In this document: piece by piece, positions 41,995-53,227 of the stretch | Numbering within the stretch: the first letter of the stretch is position 1 | Layout of the letters: each line of letters begins with the position of its first letter | Assembly (NCBI GenBank): GCA_021927905.1 | Contig: BLLK01000069.1 | Span: 372,001-436,000, forward strand | Direction: 5' to 3' | DNA length: 64,000 bases | From: Chaetoceros tenuissimus | Taxonomy: Eukaryota; Bacillariophyta; Thalassiosirophyceae; Chaetocerotales; Chaetocerotaceae | The notes under the pieces: model-generated | Seen by the model: the letters and a program-made list of their open reading frames with translations, nothing else | Database searches by the model: none | Told to the model about the DNA's origin: nothing | Translations under genes and position numbers: made by a program

Positions 41995-44273
41995 ATGATG
42001 CCACTCGCTCCACCACCTATGCTATTCAACCCTTTCAAGGTAAGATATAGAAAATAAGAATAATACTATCAAAATCAGATAGAGATCCATACGTAAAGGT
42101 TCATATCAACAAGAGGAAAAGGAAGGAAGCATCAAGAAGCGGAGAAACTGAAGTTGCATGCAAAAGAGAGCGAAGAGATTTTTGGCGCGAAACAACGCGA
42201 GCTGCGATAGGCCTTATGAATCTCAACGAATGTTTGGTGTCCAAATGGATGTTGATGGATCTGCTCACCTTTCACTCTCAAAAATCTACTGAATCTGGAT
42301 GAAATACAATGGAAATACCAAGCAAACTCAATGTTCTTCATATATTTGTATTCATTTTATATTTACAAATGCTATGCTGAGAAGAATTGGCTTTTATTTT
42401 TGTATTTTTTCATGAAAATCATCAAGATTCATTTTTGTCGAGCAAAAGATTCGATGCGAACCCGAAAGAATCTCGTTACCAAAACGTTTCGTCACATAAA
42501 AATTTCACCTTCAACCTTATGACTTCCAATTCAACTCATCTCTCACTCTCATTAAATTTAATACAGGCTAAACAAGAAATGTTGCGCCACATGAAACTCA
42601 AGACTCTGGAGAATTACCAGAAAGCACAGAATAGAAATTTGTCAGAGATTCCATCCAGGGCTACGATATCAATAGCTTCATCTTTCTCATCAGCAAGCAC
42701 ATCATCTGTAGCATCTGAAGACGTATCTCATATTGAACACAACATAGGAGGACTCAACGCTGTGCATTTAGGACCCAAACAAGCCAAGGCACTTAATTTT
42801 CTAGTTTCCAACCGAATCATTTCCTCACCTCTCGCGACTACACATACGAGAAAGCGAGAAATGAATTCTCCTCAAGATGGACAGATTCCAAAGATTCCCT
42901 CTATTGTCAATATTGTAGAACCTGCTGCAAAGAGGGCGAAAACATGCCATGAGCCTAGTCCTATTATACTTGCAACTCCTCAAGATGCCGACAACCTAAA
43001 TTCTATCCATTGTTTTGTAAGAAAGCATATCGAGGTATTTGCAGCAACCGAACAAGAAACTTCTGCACCTTGTCCAGGGCGAAAGACACCCCTTGTATTA
43101 GGACAAGTAGGTCTCAGGTGTATACATTGCAAAGCAGTTCATCCTCGTCTACGAACGAAACGTGCTGTATGTTATCCTAGATCTATTTCCCGAGTATACA
43201 ATTGCGTTAGTGATATGAAATTCGATCACTTTTCCAATTGTAATTACCTTCCTGTAAATGTCAAGAAAGAGTTTGAGACACTGAACCAAAGAAATGGTGC
43301 AAAAGGAAGAGTCAAGGGAAGTAATAATACTGCCAAGTTTTACTATGATAGTGCTGTGAAGCTAGGAATGCAGGAAGAAGGCGATTATGTTACTTTGGAC
43401 GGAAAGATTCCAGCCGATACTATCCGGGAATCTTCTGTTTCTCATCTTCCACAGGAAGCATCAAGTACTACTTCTTCCTTGAACTCATTGAAGCCTCTTC
43501 CTGAACCTGTTGCAATGCATCCAGCTCCTCAAGAAATTTCTCCAAGGAAGGAACCAGCTGTTACAAGTAGTGCTTTCCACAATAACAATTCAACAACAAC
43601 TGATCGTTGTTTACTTGCCACTCCAGCAGATGAACAAGCTCTCAATCCTATCCACTGCTTTGTGCGCCAGAATGTAGAGGCATTCATTGCTAATGAAGAA
43701 GATGTTTCTGCTCCTCGGCCAGGTCGTAAGCAAAAAGTTTCTCTTGGACAAATTGGAATCAGATGTATAAAATGCAAACATCTTTCTCCCAAGAACAGGG
43801 TAAAGAGAGCCATTTGCTATCCTCCCACTATTTCGAACCTTTATCATGCAGTATCAAACATGAAGTTTGATCATTTTGGGGCATGTAAAGGCTTGAGCGC
43901 GCAAGAACGTCAAGAATTTTGTAATATCAAGAACATGTCAAAGCGCAAGTCCAAAGGCAATGCTTCTTCTACTGCCAAGTACTACGAAGATTCGGCAAAG
44001 AATGATCTAGGTCTCGTAGACACTTCTGATGGGGTCCGAGTACAGAACAATAGCTTTGTCAATCCTGTCGCTACTGCTGATGCCAATGACTCACCTACTC
44101 CTTCTACAATTTTGTTACATGGTTTTTCCCTTCCATCTTTACCTAGTAGAAGTAGGTCACCAAGTCCCGGTCATCACTCTTTCAATTCTGGAAGTTCTAT
44201 GGAAGGCATGGAAGCTTTGATTGCTGCCACTGAGTACGAGGAGCAGAAGATTAATCGCCAAGCTAACGTTTAA
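41995..44273 (+). CDS. Protein with duplicated C-x2-C diatom domain
   Basis: Exon 1 is 41995-42039 (MMPLAPPPMLFNPFK). A 527-bp intron (GTAAGA to ATACAG) is long for this window. Exon 2 is 42567-44273. The frame is kept, giving about 583 residues. Two copies of one domain (residues about 149-290 and 363-500) share: NxIHCFVR, then PGRK, LGQ(V/I)G(L/I)RCI(H/K)CK, KRA(V/I)CYP, SNMKFDHF with a Cys, and a TAK(F/Y)Y(Y/E)DSA tail. The Cys-x2-Cys and a later His-x3/4-Cys look like a zinc site. The linkers are Ser/Pro-rich. Nuclear DNA-binding is a guess. I do not recognise the domain outside diatoms. Confidence 0.75.
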
Positions 44274-44424
44274 ATACTTTTACATTTTACTTTTCTTTAG
44301 ACTAGTTCTCTACTCTTTTGACTGATATTCTCATTTCTCTGTCATCACTAGTCAACTACATATTGTCTCTATCTTCATCACGGATAAAGTAGTAGAGATC
44401 TTGACATCTCCTGATACCAATTAT

Positions 44425-44942
44425 TCATTTCAGCAGCAAAGAAGTCTCTGTCTCATATTGCTGGGGATTGCTATTACTTGCGTCATGGAGTCCAGTCATT
44501 TCTCGCTCCCAAAGAATCCATAGCAATTGCATAGGTGACTCTTCTTCAACATTGTCTTTATCAAACTGTTCCATCCAAGATTCAGAAAGAAACCAAAAGA
44601 AGCGAGGTAACCAATTTGGATCAAAAAGAAGAGTGACGAATAGAATTAAAATTCTCCATGGAGTCGGATCAATTATGACGCCCAAAATGTTCAGGGGACA
44701 AAACGGACGTCATAACTGAAGATGTATGCGAGATAAAAAGAAATGCCATAAGTAAGCAAATTTAAAGTAGAATTCCAATGCTGCCATAGCTTGAATAGGT
44801 CCTTCCACTCATGTTTGTGATCAACAGATCCCATTATCAAGTCAAGAGAAAGTATTTGATGGAATAAAGGAATAAATGAGAAATTGACCTGTAAAAAGAA
44901 GGGCCAACAAAAGATTCTTTTTACAGGTCCATCGCTTCTCAT
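44425..44942 (-). pseudogene. Possible frame-broken membrane-protein gene
   Basis: Two minus-strand frames follow each other. The first starts at the ATG at 44942 (MRSDGPVKRIFCWPFFLQ) and stops at 44691. The second runs from 44685 to 44425 and looks protein-like (LLFDPNWLPRFFWFLSESW, QLLWILWEREMTGL). The frames differ by one base, and a run of four C at about 44695-44698 lies exactly where they meet. No splice pair joins them. Several hydrophobic segments suggest a membrane protein. It may be a decayed gene, a sequencing error in the C run, or chance open frames. Confidence 0.3.
44886..44929. repeat. Perfect 15-bp inverted repeat (hairpin)
   Basis: Left arm GACCTGTAAAAAGAA (44886-44900) and right arm TTCTTTTTACAGGTC (44915-44929) pair perfectly around a 14-nt loop. 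On either strand the arms read CCT/GTAAAA ... TTTACAG/GTC, resembling a donor and acceptor splice site. Confidence 0.9.
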
Positions 44943-45510
44943 TTTTGATGGAAAAAGAAAGGGAAGGGAAGATGAAAGATAAAGAATCAACGTACGTAGA
45001 AAAACAAAAGATGGTTTTATTGGATGGGCAAACAACCAATTCTTTTTTTAAAATCTCTAGACTTACCTTAGCGTTGATTCAAAGGAATCTAGGGTAGGGT
45101 CATGTTCATCACTGCTTTTATTGGCTGTATTTTGTAAAAAGAAAGCCTGCCAATGAAGTCCTTTTCCCCTTCCTTCCTTCCTCAATCCTCCATTCCCAGC
45201 TTCTCACTTTGAAACGACTGATGTAAGAGATTTAACCAAGATTATCTGATTATCTTATAATTTAGTCTCAATCTGTCGTCATCAAATGGTGTTGGTGATT
45301 ACGATACTTACGTAGAAGCGTACTAGATACATCAAGAAAACTTCAATCCCGAATGAAGTTTAAAAGGCCGCCTCTTGGGCGGAGTAGAAGACTATCACTT
45401 TCCACCACAAGCATCTGCTCAATCTTCCTGTTCAACATACTATAGTTTTCCCAGCCCCAAAGCAATCACCTCTAATCACTACGCTCATAACTTTCTTAGA
45501 TTGAGAAATC

Positions 45511-46928
45511 ATGGCTTCTATACCTCAAACTATCAACAGAAGCTTTGTAGAGGCGGCCAAGTCGTCGGAGCGTTCCTCTAACTTCTTCTCAAGTGGCACT
45601 TCTGTGTGCAGTAGTTTCAGCACTGACACTACTGTGAGTTCAAGAAGAATTGATCTGTTGAGAGAGGAACGTAGGCTGCAACAGGAAAAGATTAGAGATT
45701 GTTTCAAAAGCTTGGAATCAGAATCTAGAGTTTTCCAGAGAAGGGCTAGTAAGATTGTTTCAGCAACGAATGAAGGTAAGTATTTTTCCCGGTAAAATAT
45801 TATATGTTTCTGAAAGAGACTGACCTAATTTGCTTTTCTATTGCATCCTTGTTGAACAAAGATATTCAAACTGATCGCATCATGGGTGTTGGCAGCTTTA
45901 GTAAAGTATGCAGTGTTCGGCGGATGTCCATGAACTTTCAAAATGAAGTTGGCAGTCAATGCAGCAGCCGCTGTAGCAGCCGACAAAGAGAGCCACAGAC
46001 AGAATATGATGGACTCGATGATGAAATATCTCTCTACAGTAAGAGAGATACTGAGTTGCCTATTGATACTTCATTCCGTAGTATTGGCACTGAAGACTCG
46101 AATGCTAAGCATTATGTCATGAAGCAACTTCGCGATGACTTATCCAAAGAAATGCGAATGGTCGGTTCTTTACATCTTGCAAAGGAAGCTAGATTCTTGG
46201 AAGGATTAAGACACCCAAATATTACATCCATTTACTCCAAGGGTGAAATGCCTGGGAGTGTCAACTTCTTTATTGTACAAGAAAAGCTACACATATGTCT
46301 AGAAAAATGTTTCCGACAATGGAACAATCAAAACGCTGTCATGAATAGGAATGCCCCCACTGTTGCTTCTCTACGAAAAGGAGGAAGACGAGGTAGATCT
46401 CAAATCAAGAATGTCATATTCAATGAACGGATAGATGTCTTGATAGGTGTTGCTTCCGCCCTGGAATTTTTACATCGAAATAAAATCATTTTCCGTGATT
46501 TGAAGCCAGGCAACGTTGGAATAGGCTACGATTCCACACCAAAGATATTTGATTTTGGAATTGCGAAAGAACTAAAAGAACGGTATAGAGTCGAGGCAGG
46601 AAAAGATCTTTTCCATTTGACCTCCGATTGCGGCACGAGACGATATATGGCTCCAGAGGTATATTGGGGTGAACCCTATGGCTTGTCTGCCGATGTCTTT
46701 TGCTTTGTTACATTGGTATGGGAAGTAATGATGCTCATTCCTCCCTACAAGAATATGAATAAGTCGGAACATGAGAACTATGTTTTTGTAAAAAATAAAA
46801 GACCAGCAATTAAAAGGTCTTGGAAGAAACAAATCAAAACATTAATATTGAAGGGTTGGCAAAAAGATACAAGTAAGCGCCCAACCATGAACGATGCTGT
46901 GAAGGTTTTGCAAAAGATCAAGTCATAG
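45511..46928 (+). CDS. Serine/threonine protein kinase
   Basis: Exon 1 is 45511-45775 and exon 2 is 45862-46928, with an 86-bp intron (donor GTAAGTAT, acceptor AACAAAG). The frame is kept in phase 1, giving about 443 residues. A Ser-rich N-terminus precedes the kinase domain: Gly loop GVGSFSKV (near residue 97), VMKQL with the ATP Lys, LRHPNIT, catalytic loop IIFRDLKPGN (near 298), DFG (near 318), and CGTRRYMAPEVY. The HRD motif has Phe for His (FRD), but Arg, Asp, Lys and Asn are kept, so activity is expected. Between the Gly loop and Lys lies a disordered Ser/Arg insert of about 50 residues. The substrates are unknown. Confidence 0.9.
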
Positions 46929-47063
46929 ATCATTTATATTCATGCTAAATATAAGAGCCTTCTTTAGTCTGATTTATTTATATTACATTTTGTATTTCGA
47001 TAGATAGTAACATGTTTTCCGGGAAATCAAGGTGAAACTGAGCACGAAGCAGATGAAAGTAGC

Positions 47064-48503
47064 TTATTTATTCTTTTTTAAATATTTCTTCATCCACAAT
47101 CGTTTCGCTTTTCGCTTTCCTGTACCTTTTTTACTAGTATCAATTTTTGTCCATCCCATCTTGGAAAACAATGCTTCGGACTGATAGTTCCCATCTACGA
47201 TGAATGCAAATAATTGTTCTTTGCGATCCATAACAGCGCGGGAGGCAACATCTAATAATACAGCAGCAAGCCCCTTTCGTCGATGTTCTTCATCAACATG
47301 TAGAATTCCAAGAGACCCATTTCGATGCCTAATAATACATCCTACAAGGCGATTGTCATACTCAATACCCAAGCAACAGCTTGATCCAATCACTGTTGCA
47401 TTCTTATTGTCGTTTTCAATTTGTCGTTCAATCATTCGTAATGACCTTGAACTGCTATAAGGCCATATCGAGTCGACATATTCAGCATCATTTCTTCCAG
47501 CTAGAGCCCGTAATCTATAGCCATTTCCTATGTCCTGGACATCATCCAATCCAACTACGAGATCATCACTCGAATTGCCTTTTTCTATGACTTTATCAAT
47601 ATTCACTTTGGCATCTAATTCCTTTTGCCTAATTCTCTTCATTTCCAACTTTGTCACATTGCGTATAGACTCTGGACTATTTTCGAGTGATACTTGTTCC
47701 TGTGCCATTTGTGTTTTCACCAATGCCCTCAATGAGGCATGCAAATGATTTACAGCTATATGCATATTTGTACTATCTGCTTCTAACAATTGCAAAGTGC
47801 GTGCACAGGATTCCAATGTTGATAAACAAAAGGATTCAGGTTGTTTCCTTATTGAATCATAAATGGATCGATCGTCTGTTCCCATAAATTGTATAGGATG
47901 GCATTTCTCAAATAAAATAGGTGAATAGCGAACCATGCGTTTCGCTTGTGTCCATGTTCCATCTACAATAATCAATAGATATTTGCTATTTGGATCTTGA
48001 AGTGATTTGTCAACATGCATTTCTTGTTTCAATTGATTTAATCTCGATAAAGCATCCGAATCTTCCAAAGTGATTGCATCTTCTGCTGGAAATAAAAGTA
48101 AAGGCAGCAGACCTCTTTTGCATGCGTCATCAATGACTGCTTCTAATTGAGCATCGAACGATCGTCCAACCATTACATTGCACTTGTCTAACGTCAATTT
48201 CAATAATGGAACAGTTGACACAGTTTTTCGTCTAAATTCAACAGGGTGCTGCAGAACCAACACTTCAGTTTCCAGCACAATCTTTTCCTGAGGTATATGA
48301 TCACATAAACACTGTATGTGAGGCCTATTGCATCCTGAACAATATTCTCTGGATTTTGTACGCTGCTTTTGCTTGGATTGAAGATATGTCTGAAGGTCAA
48401 TCTTTTGAGAAGATGTATCCACAGATTTCGTTTGAGGAGCAGCACTAAAAGTGATGGTCAATTGGAATAAGCTAAAGAGTAGAAATAAAGATAGACATTT
48501 CAT
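47064..48503 (-). CDS. DTW-domain tRNA aminocarboxypropyltransferase fused to GNAT
   Basis: The start chosen is the ATG at 48503 (MKCLSLFLLFSLFQLTITF), because the longer frame begins with TTG. The protein has about 479 residues from one exon. The N-terminus is a signal peptide ending TFSAAP, a diatom plastid-import pattern. The DTW domain follows: Cys cluster CSGCNRPHIQCLC, LQHPVE, and VDGTWTQAKRM (near residue 185) with Asp-x-x-Trp. DTW proteins (TapT/DTWD) put the acp group on tRNA uridines using AdoMet. Residues about 345-475 are a GNAT acetyltransferase domain (LGILHVDEEHRRKGLAAVLL, the acetyl-CoA loop, and ALFSKMGW). The linker between them is charged. Plastid tRNA modification is inference. 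Confidence 0.85.
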   Translation of the reverse strand: MKCLSLFLLFSLFQLTITFSAAPQTKSVDTSSQKIDLQTYLQSKQKQRTKSREYCSGCNRPHIQCLCDHIPQEKIVLETEVLVLQHPVEFRRKTVSTVPLLKLTLDKCNVMVGRSFDAQLEAVIDDACKRGLLPLLLFPAEDAITLEDSDALSRLNQLKQEMHVDKSLQDPNSKYLLIIVDGTWTQAKRMVRYSPILFEKCHPIQFMGTDDRSIYDSIRKQPESFCLSTLESCARTLQLLEADSTNMHIAVNHLHASLRALVKTQMAQEQVSLENSPESIRNVTKLEMKRIRQKELDAKVNIDKVIEKGNSSDDLVVGLDDVQDIGNGYRLRALAGRNDAEYVDSIWPYSSSRSLRMIERQIENDNKNATVIGSSCCLGIEYDNRLVGCIIRHRNGSLGILHVDEEHRRKGLAAVLLDVASRAVMDRKEQLFAFIVDGNYQSEALFSKMGWTKIDTSKKGTGKRKAKRLWMKKYLKKNK

Positions 48504-49185
48504 GTTGCTGATGAATAAATACAACAAATCTAGATTGCTAGCTAGCTATCAACGGCAGTACTGATACTGCGAGGAGGAAGGCGAGATGAAATAAAAAATA
48601 AAAACTAACAATCCCATCCAGCTTGACTTGTTATTTCAATTCAGATGAATGGGTGATGGATTGTGGATTGGCTTCTGTGCAAAAATGAGTGGCTTCAAGT
48701 TGAAGTTGGGCTTTTTCAGACCAGATAGCTATCTACATTGCTAATTACATCTCATTATTTCTGTTGATAAATTTACTTGGAATAGTAGACTACTATGTTT
48801 GCCTGAAACGTTGCACTAAGACGAGATTCAATTGTATAACTATATCAATATTTATCATATGTAAAAAGAGGATACACATATACCTACCTTGCAAGCGATG
48901 ATAAAATGATAAAGTTTATACAATTAGAATATAACGCTTGTTTACCCATCGCACTGATGGTCACGTTTTAGGACTTTACTTGCGACCTGCATCCTGCATC
49001 ATGCATATCTTTTATTCATCCATCAGTACTTTCTTTGAAAAGCAAAAGTATAATAACCATGCAGATTTCTAAATCACAACTCATATTTATGTATTAGGTT
49101 CGCAAAATAATAAAACTTCAGTATAGCATTGTAGTTTCTTCGTATTCGTGCTGAATAAATTTCGTACTCGTGACTCAATACTGAA
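48504..49185. promoter_or_regulatory. Divergent intergenic region
   Basis: A 682-bp AT-rich region between the DTW-GNAT and SET genes. It includes the palindromic word AGATAGCTATCT at 48723-48734, repeated downstream of the SET gene. Confidence 0.4.
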
Positions 49186-49833
49186 ATGGCCCATGATAAT
49201 GATACATTTGAATCTCTTTCATCAAGACTAGCATACTTGGAGTTGTGGCGAGAGTTGGCAGTTGTACCAAATGAAAACGAGTGCCACGAAGATGATCATG
49301 ACTTACTTCTTCTACGAACCGAAGATGGAATGGATGACTTACATCAACTCTCACAACGATGCTTAATAGTTCGACAACTCATGAATGAAAAGTTACCTCC
49401 ACATGAACTTGTTATGGATAATGACTTGGTTGTTCGAGCAAGCACGATTGTTAATGCTGGACTTGGATTATTTTTTGATCCCGATCATGATCGATTGATT
49501 CCAGAAGGAAGTATTATTTGCTATTACACGGGGCATCGGCATAATTTCTTTTCTCAAAAGTATTTGACTGATCGCTCGTATTTATTGAATATTACAGAAG
49601 ATATTTTGGTAGATTCATTGCCATTGCTTCATGTCAAAGCTCGATATGTCAATGACCCACTGAATGACAAATTCATCAATTGCAAGTTTGTACCAGATCA
49701 CAAAGATCGTTTTCGATGCAAGCTTGTAGCGATTCGTAATATTAGTGCTGGAGAAGAACTATTCGTTAGTTATGGACAATATTATTGGATGCAGCATAAA
49801 GTGCAAGCATCAGTATATTTTGGAAACAACTAG
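49186..49833 (+). CDS. Small SET-domain protein
   Basis: A 215-residue protein from one exon. Residues about 80-205 form a SET domain: ASTIVNAGLGLFF (start), IPEGSIICYYTG, HVKARYVNDPL (the ARYVND catalytic-core pattern), KLVAIRNISAGEELFVSYGQYYW (the GEEL.V.YG end). The pre- and post-SET cysteines are absent. SET enzymes transfer methyl groups from AdoMet to lysines of histones or other proteins. The N-terminal 75 residues are acidic and helical. No targeting signal is seen. The target is unknown. Confidence 0.85.
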   Translation: MAHDNDTFESLSSRLAYLELWRELAVVPNENECHEDDHDLLLLRTEDGMDDLHQLSQRCLIVRQLMNEKLPPHELVMDNDLVVRASTIVNAGLGLFFDPDHDRLIPEGSIICYYTGHRHNFFSQKYLTDRSYLLNITEDILVDSLPLLHVKARYVNDPLNDKFINCKFVPDHKDRFRCKLVAIRNISAGEELFVSYGQYYWMQHKVQASVYFGNN

Positions 49834-50864
49834 TGAATTCGTATTCCGTGCAGATGAGGATCGCTTAAGGTAATCATATCAAACACTTCTCTACCAGCCT
49901 ATGTCCTTGATTTATCATGAAAGATATGAACGATAAAGCGAGTTTTGCGAAGTGATTTCTAAGGAAATATAAGTGCATATCAGACAGAATTTTTCATTGT
50001 TCCCTTTTCACAAAAGATTGTATAAGTTAGCTTTTCCATAGCATACCGTCTTGAAAGAGTCTCAACATGGAAGGCTCGAGGAGAGTTTTGATTGGATTCG
50101 TAGATTCCTATCTTAGAGCAGTAGTGTTCATAATAGCTGCTATATTTCATGTGTTATTATTGATTTGACATTCTTTGAGGAGCTGGAGCAGCACTAAAGT
50201 TTGTAGCAATTTCGAGAGAGTCAATTCATTTTGTGTTGCTTACAACTCACTCGTTCAAAAAGACTTCGATTGTATGGCTGCTGTTAATGTACTCGTACAA
50301 TTCAAAAAGCCAGTATCTAGTAGTGTTTATGAGAGTAGCCCTCAGTCAATGTGATGAGTGATGAAAGTTGAAGTTTTCGGTTGGCTCAAAAATTGACTTG
50401 GCCTAGATAGCTATCTACATTGCTACTTGTCATGTGACACTATTTGTTCCTTGTCATTGTTTTTTACTTGTTCTTTCATGAATCTATTTTATGTATCTAT
50501 TATAAAACACAAGAAAGTTTTTATATGAATTAAGTTTATGTAGATGTTTGCTATGAACAATTGCCTTCATTCAACCTGCCACGTTTCATTTTTCGAGAGA
50601 TAGCCACGATAAACAGAATCGGAGTGAAAGGGCGTGGAGAATGCCTGTGAAAAATAAAATACAGGCATAGACCACTTTGAAAAGAGATTGGCACATACAA
50701 TCGTTATCGCTAAAAACATGAGAGAACAGTTTTGAAAACATGTTCACTCTTCCAATTGGCGATGGCAATAACGAATTTCCACGCTGTAGAAGTGACTTCT
50801 GCAACTTATCGCTTATACAGATACTCATAATTCCTAAATTCACTGTGAAACAAACACTGTGAAA
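49834..50864. other. Intergenic region
   Basis: A 1031-bp region between two plus-strand genes. It has short spurious frames only. The second copy of the AGATAGCTATCT-centred word lies at 50405-50416. Confidence 0.5.
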
Positions 50865-51676
50865 ATGCCTAGCCTACAGTACAGAATCAAATCCAAAGAC
50901 AATACTGAAACTCCAGTAAAGGATAACAAAAGTGATCCGACCTCTATGCGTACTGTATCAATGTATTCCAACGCTTTGGATTGTAATGGAGAAAAGGTTT
51001 TAGCTTCTTTTCACAGCAAGAATCCAATGCGTAAACTCTTCACTCCAATCATTGCTCGTGGCAGTAAACGTTTCTCATCTAGTGATAAAGAGAATAAAAC
51101 TTTTTCTTTCAGTGATGGGGAAAAGATTGGCGAGAAACGCTCTTTCGATGATGATGAAACCATCACCTCTTCTGGATCGGACAAGAAAAGAAAGCTTCAA
51201 CTCAAGATGGAAGCCTTGAAAGTATTTGAAAAGGTTGAACAAGTTAAATCCGTTTGTGCAGATGGACTTATCTATGATAGCTGTCCTGAAGTAGCAGAGA
51301 AGGTACGTAGACACATTTCTTGCTTTTTTACTTTCAAAGTAACCATAAAACAAATCTAATCCACGCATTACATCCACAGATTCAAGAATTTCTTCAACGT
51401 GATGGTATGACAGCTAAAATGTTCACTCAACATCTCGGAATCCACGGTCATTCACTTCGAGCATATCTAAAAGGAGTTGATCAACAGCAATGTGGAAACG
51501 TAACTTATAGACTTGGCTACACCTTTTTTGAGAAGCTTCGTATTCTCGAAGGAGGTAGTAAGAGCCTCAGACGTCTCCAGAATGAGCAATACGTGCCTTA
51601 TGGTTTTAGCACTCAACCAGTCAAAGCCACCAAGTCCGGAAGTGTAAAAGTCTACGAGCATTATTACTACTGTTAG
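50865..51676 (+). CDS. Small nuclear-type protein with HTH-like C-terminus
   Basis: Exon 1 is 50865-51302 (start ATG at 50865) and exon 2 is 51380-51676, with a 77-bp intron (GTACGT to CCACAG). The product is about 244 residues. The N-terminal 120 residues are polar, Ser/Lys-rich and include KKRKLQLK, a nuclear localisation pattern. The C-terminal part (IQEFLQRDGMTAKMFTQHLG, then SLRAYLKG and YTFFEKLRILEG) reads like a helix-turn-helix with a tight turn. I associate it with a small domain (DUF7726-like) seen in fungi and algae, but this is from memory. Gene regulation is a guess. Confidence 0.6.
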
Positions 51677-51758
51677 AGTCTTTGCATTCACAATGCTCAA
51701 GCACTACCAAGCAGAAATAAATCATTTCACTGTTATAAAAATATAATTTTTTATGTTA

Positions 51759-53227
51759 TTATTCTGTCTCACTGTATTCAGATCTTCCCACACGAATCTC
51801 AAAGTTTCCAGAATCCGTCAAGGTCAACGTCGACTCTTGTGTTTTCTCTAGTCCCTTTGTATCATTCGACAGTGATTCACTCAATCTAGCATCTAGACTT
51901 GGTGTTTCCTCTTCAATAGATTCCGTTCTATTTGCTCTTCTTCTAGAGCTGCTTGAATTGTTATGTTTCTTCATGTAATGCTTCAATTTATCCTTCAACA
52001 AAGCACTTGGTGGCAAATTAGCATTTGATTTGAGTGGAGTTTTTTCCACATATGGCAAATTAGGCAAAGAGATTCCTCCATCATTATCATACAAACGACT
52101 TCTAGTAGAAAGATTGCTGACAGACATGTTATCACTTGACTTCAAAGCAGACCCAACTGCCCATCCACTGATACTAGCATTATCATTCATACTCATACTT
52201 CTAGCATTGTAACTAGTGGAATAATGACTGACTCGACTCCTAGAACTTCTATGCGATATTCTCGAATGCAAACTAGAAACGTCACTCACACTCATTACAT
52301 CATCTTCACTTTCAGCAGCTAATAAAATGCCACTACTATTTTCTGAAGTTGCAGGAGTCCCTTTATAAGTCGGAACATTAACAGGACGCTGCATACTTTT
52401 CAAAAACGTCTCATCTTCCATCCAAGACTTTTCATCATCGTCCAATTTCATTAAATGATGATTTGGTGTATTATGCCTATTCAACTTTGCTTCAATTGCT
52501 CTTCCACTTCCCAAAGCATTCACATTTGTAGTTGAATCATAGCGAATTTCTTTAATTGACGATTGAGATTCTAAGCAATTTGTATTCACTTCCAATTTGT
52601 CCGTGTTGGAATTGGGTGCACGAAGAATATGTACTCCGCATCTAGAGCAGAAAGTATGTGCTGCCACTATAGGTTCTGCTGCAGTTGAAGCTTTTGGTAA
52701 ATTGACATAATATACAGATAGATACTTTGTACCTGCAATCAGTTGGAAACTTTCAGCAGTGGTTTTATAATGCGGATAACGAATTTTGCCTTGACAGTCT
52801 TTGGCAATGATGGTTTCAGGTGCTCGTAGCTGTATTAATAATAAGTAATGGAGTGTGTAAGTTACAACAATTTGAATTTCAAATGTAGCTACAAGTAATT
52901 TTCTAGAAAGAAACTGAAATCTCCTTCATGTTCTTCTTTAGAACTTACAGTGAATAAAACGGACCGACAATGGCAACTCCCTTGAAATTTGACAAGTTCA
53001 CCAGTATGCACCATTTCTTCCATGTCTTCAATATCTTGGAGTGCATTCGATTTTCCAAGCATTAAACTTCCAAGGCAGACCTTTACCAAGTGAAGTAAGT
53101 TACTGTTGCTTACTTTGCCGCCATCGCTTTTGATTGCTTTGGAAAGGACTCGGTAGAGACCTAGAGCTAGACTAGCGGACGCAACTGTTCCAAGTGTACG
53201 GTCTAGGCTGAGACCGTTGTGAGACAT
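51759..53227 (-). CDS. GFA/CENP-V-like zinc protein with Ser-rich tail
   Basis: Exon 1 is 53227-52949 and exon 2 is 52829-51759, with a 119-bp intron (GTAAGTTC to AATACAG). The frame is phase 0, giving about 449 residues. The split GFA domain has GSCHCRSVLFTV (Cys-x-Cys) in exon 1 and FCSRCGVHILRAP with LEVNTNCLE in exon 2, typical of glutathione-dependent formaldehyde-activating/CENP-V proteins, which bind zinc. The middle cysteines of the family motif are not evident, so an enzymatic role is uncertain. The last 270 residues are Ser-rich, disordered and unlike the family. The start is the first ATG in frame; the frame is open for some distance upstream. Confidence 0.8.

Larger units (their letters stand above)
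44274..45510. other. Intergenic region with a possible broken gene
   Basis: About 1.24 kb between two plus-strand genes. It contains the possible minus-strand gene at 44425-44942, a perfect hairpin and the kinase promoter. Confidence 0.5.
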
